Shown: one piece after another, positions 63,113 through 64,000 of the stretch
Layout of the letters: each line of letters begins with the position of its first letter
How positions within the stretch are numbered: the stretch's first letter is position 1
NCBI GenBank assembly: GCA_947652115.1
Contig: OX393572.1
Location: 8,669,966 to 8,733,965, forward strand
From: Blastomussa wellsi
Taxonomy: Eukaryota > Cnidaria > Anthozoa > Scleractinia > Plerogyridae
Reading direction: 5' to 3'
Length of the DNA: 64,000 bases
The notes under the pieces: model-generated
The model's input: only the letters and a program-made list of their open reading frames with translations
What the model was told of the DNA's origin: nothing
Database searches by the model: none
Made by a program: the position numbers and the translations under genes

Positions 63113-64000
63113 CTAAAAATCAAAACAAGAACAAAATATTAAAATCAATTCAAGAGAGAATCTATGCTGTTGTTGACATAGAACAATTCTCAGTAGTGTA
63201 AGTTATGTAGCTTTAGTGAGTTTGTAATTCTTATGGTCTTCAGGTGTAGCAGCTACTATTGTTTTAGGACTAAAGGTATTGTTCCTGTTGTTTGTTCTGT
63301 TGTGCTCTTTGGATGGTAGCAAGCCATTTATTAGTATGCGAGAACCTGTGATAGCTACTACACAACCCACAATTGGAAAGGGAATGAGACAGAACAATAA
63401 AATTATTTGTAATAACCATCAAGAGTTTAGAAGCACCACATGATGGCGATTTTATGCAAATAATTATAAAATAAAGTGCAAAACTAACAAGTGATTTCAT
63501 TGGTTTAAACAGAGTACTTTATTAAGCACAGCAGCTGAGGAGTGCTCTCGCAATCATGTGTCGTTTTATTTTTCATTTGCTGCTTTTGATCATTACACTA
63601 ACTAAAAGAGAAAGTACATGATTGAAATGGTATCATGGCTTTACTGCAAAATGAACAAGACCTCAATTAGTGTGTGTTTTCATATACTGATGAAAATAAC
63701 AAGCTCTTTGAAATGAATTTAATATAATAGAACACAACACAAGCAAGTACACTCCATCACACTACTCTCCAAGTGCAACCGACAAATTTCTCTAACAATA
63801 ATTTATTAACACTCCCCAATGCGCCTTTTCAAATAAAAGACAAATTATGTATAATGAGGTAAAATTACGATACAATAACTATAAAAATTATAATAGAATA
63901 TACAATAATAATATACAATAAAATATACAATAAGTCAGCAAATAATACCAAGTTAAAAATTATAATAACATGTACAATAGGAATCACAATAAGTTAGCAA
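63113..64000. other. Intron sequence to the window edge
   Basis: AT-rich; ends in short cnnataataatatacaataa-like low-complexity sequence (63840-64000). No further exon recognised. Confidence 0.55.

Overview
This is eukaryotic, intron-rich, AT-rich DNA from a metazoan, most probably an anthozoan cnidarian. That is an inference from the mix of repeats: an Ngaro-type tyrosine-recombinase retrotransposon, three BEL/Pao copies, a Penelope-like element with a GIY-YIG nuclease, CR1/L2-like LINE ends, tRNA-derived SINEs, many fold-back MITEs and two kinds of Polinton-like endogenous DNA virus.

The only host gene I can support is a homologue of PTPN23 (HD-PTP), read on the minus strand across almost the whole window. 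Sixteen exons whose splice phases all agree run from 63112 down to 10396. They encode the ALIX/HD-PTP-type V domain, one huge Pro/Gln-rich exon (19212-22972), and the start of the tyrosine phosphatase domain. The BRO1-domain exons should lie beyond the right edge. The phosphatase exons with the catalytic cysteine loop should lie beyond the left edge.

Everything else sits in introns of that gene. Positions 1-10330 hold a decayed Polinton-like element with minus-strand ATPase and capsid-like genes and a plus-strand coiled-coil/membrane protein. Three later insertions split it: a near-intact Ngaro-type element (676-5214), a SINE with an inverted 5' half (5982-6284) and a 237-bp MITE (7054-7290). 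Next come a fold-back MITE (10919-11099), a long decayed BEL/Pao copy (12938-18010), the large host exon, a gag-like fragment (25.3 kb), a second BEL fragment (26.4-27.6 kb), nested inverted-repeat elements with a RecQ-like fragment (29.5-31.7 kb), an inverted-repeat element holding a LINE tail (34-35 kb), a third BEL copy (39.2-41.4 kb), a LINE fragment, a 334-bp tandem duplication (44.4-45 kb), a hAT-like MITE and a Penelope-like element with a hammerhead-like motif (47.3-48.8 kb).

A second, different Polinton-like provirus lies at 54062-61155, in the intron between the exons at 52271 and 61832. It keeps a recognisable gene order: truncated polymerase N-terminal region, collagen-like fibre, packaging ATPase, accessory proteins, penton-like and capsid-like proteins, and an adenain-type protease. 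Every large gene in it is broken. The window is best read as one host gene whose introns have collected successive waves of mobile DNA.
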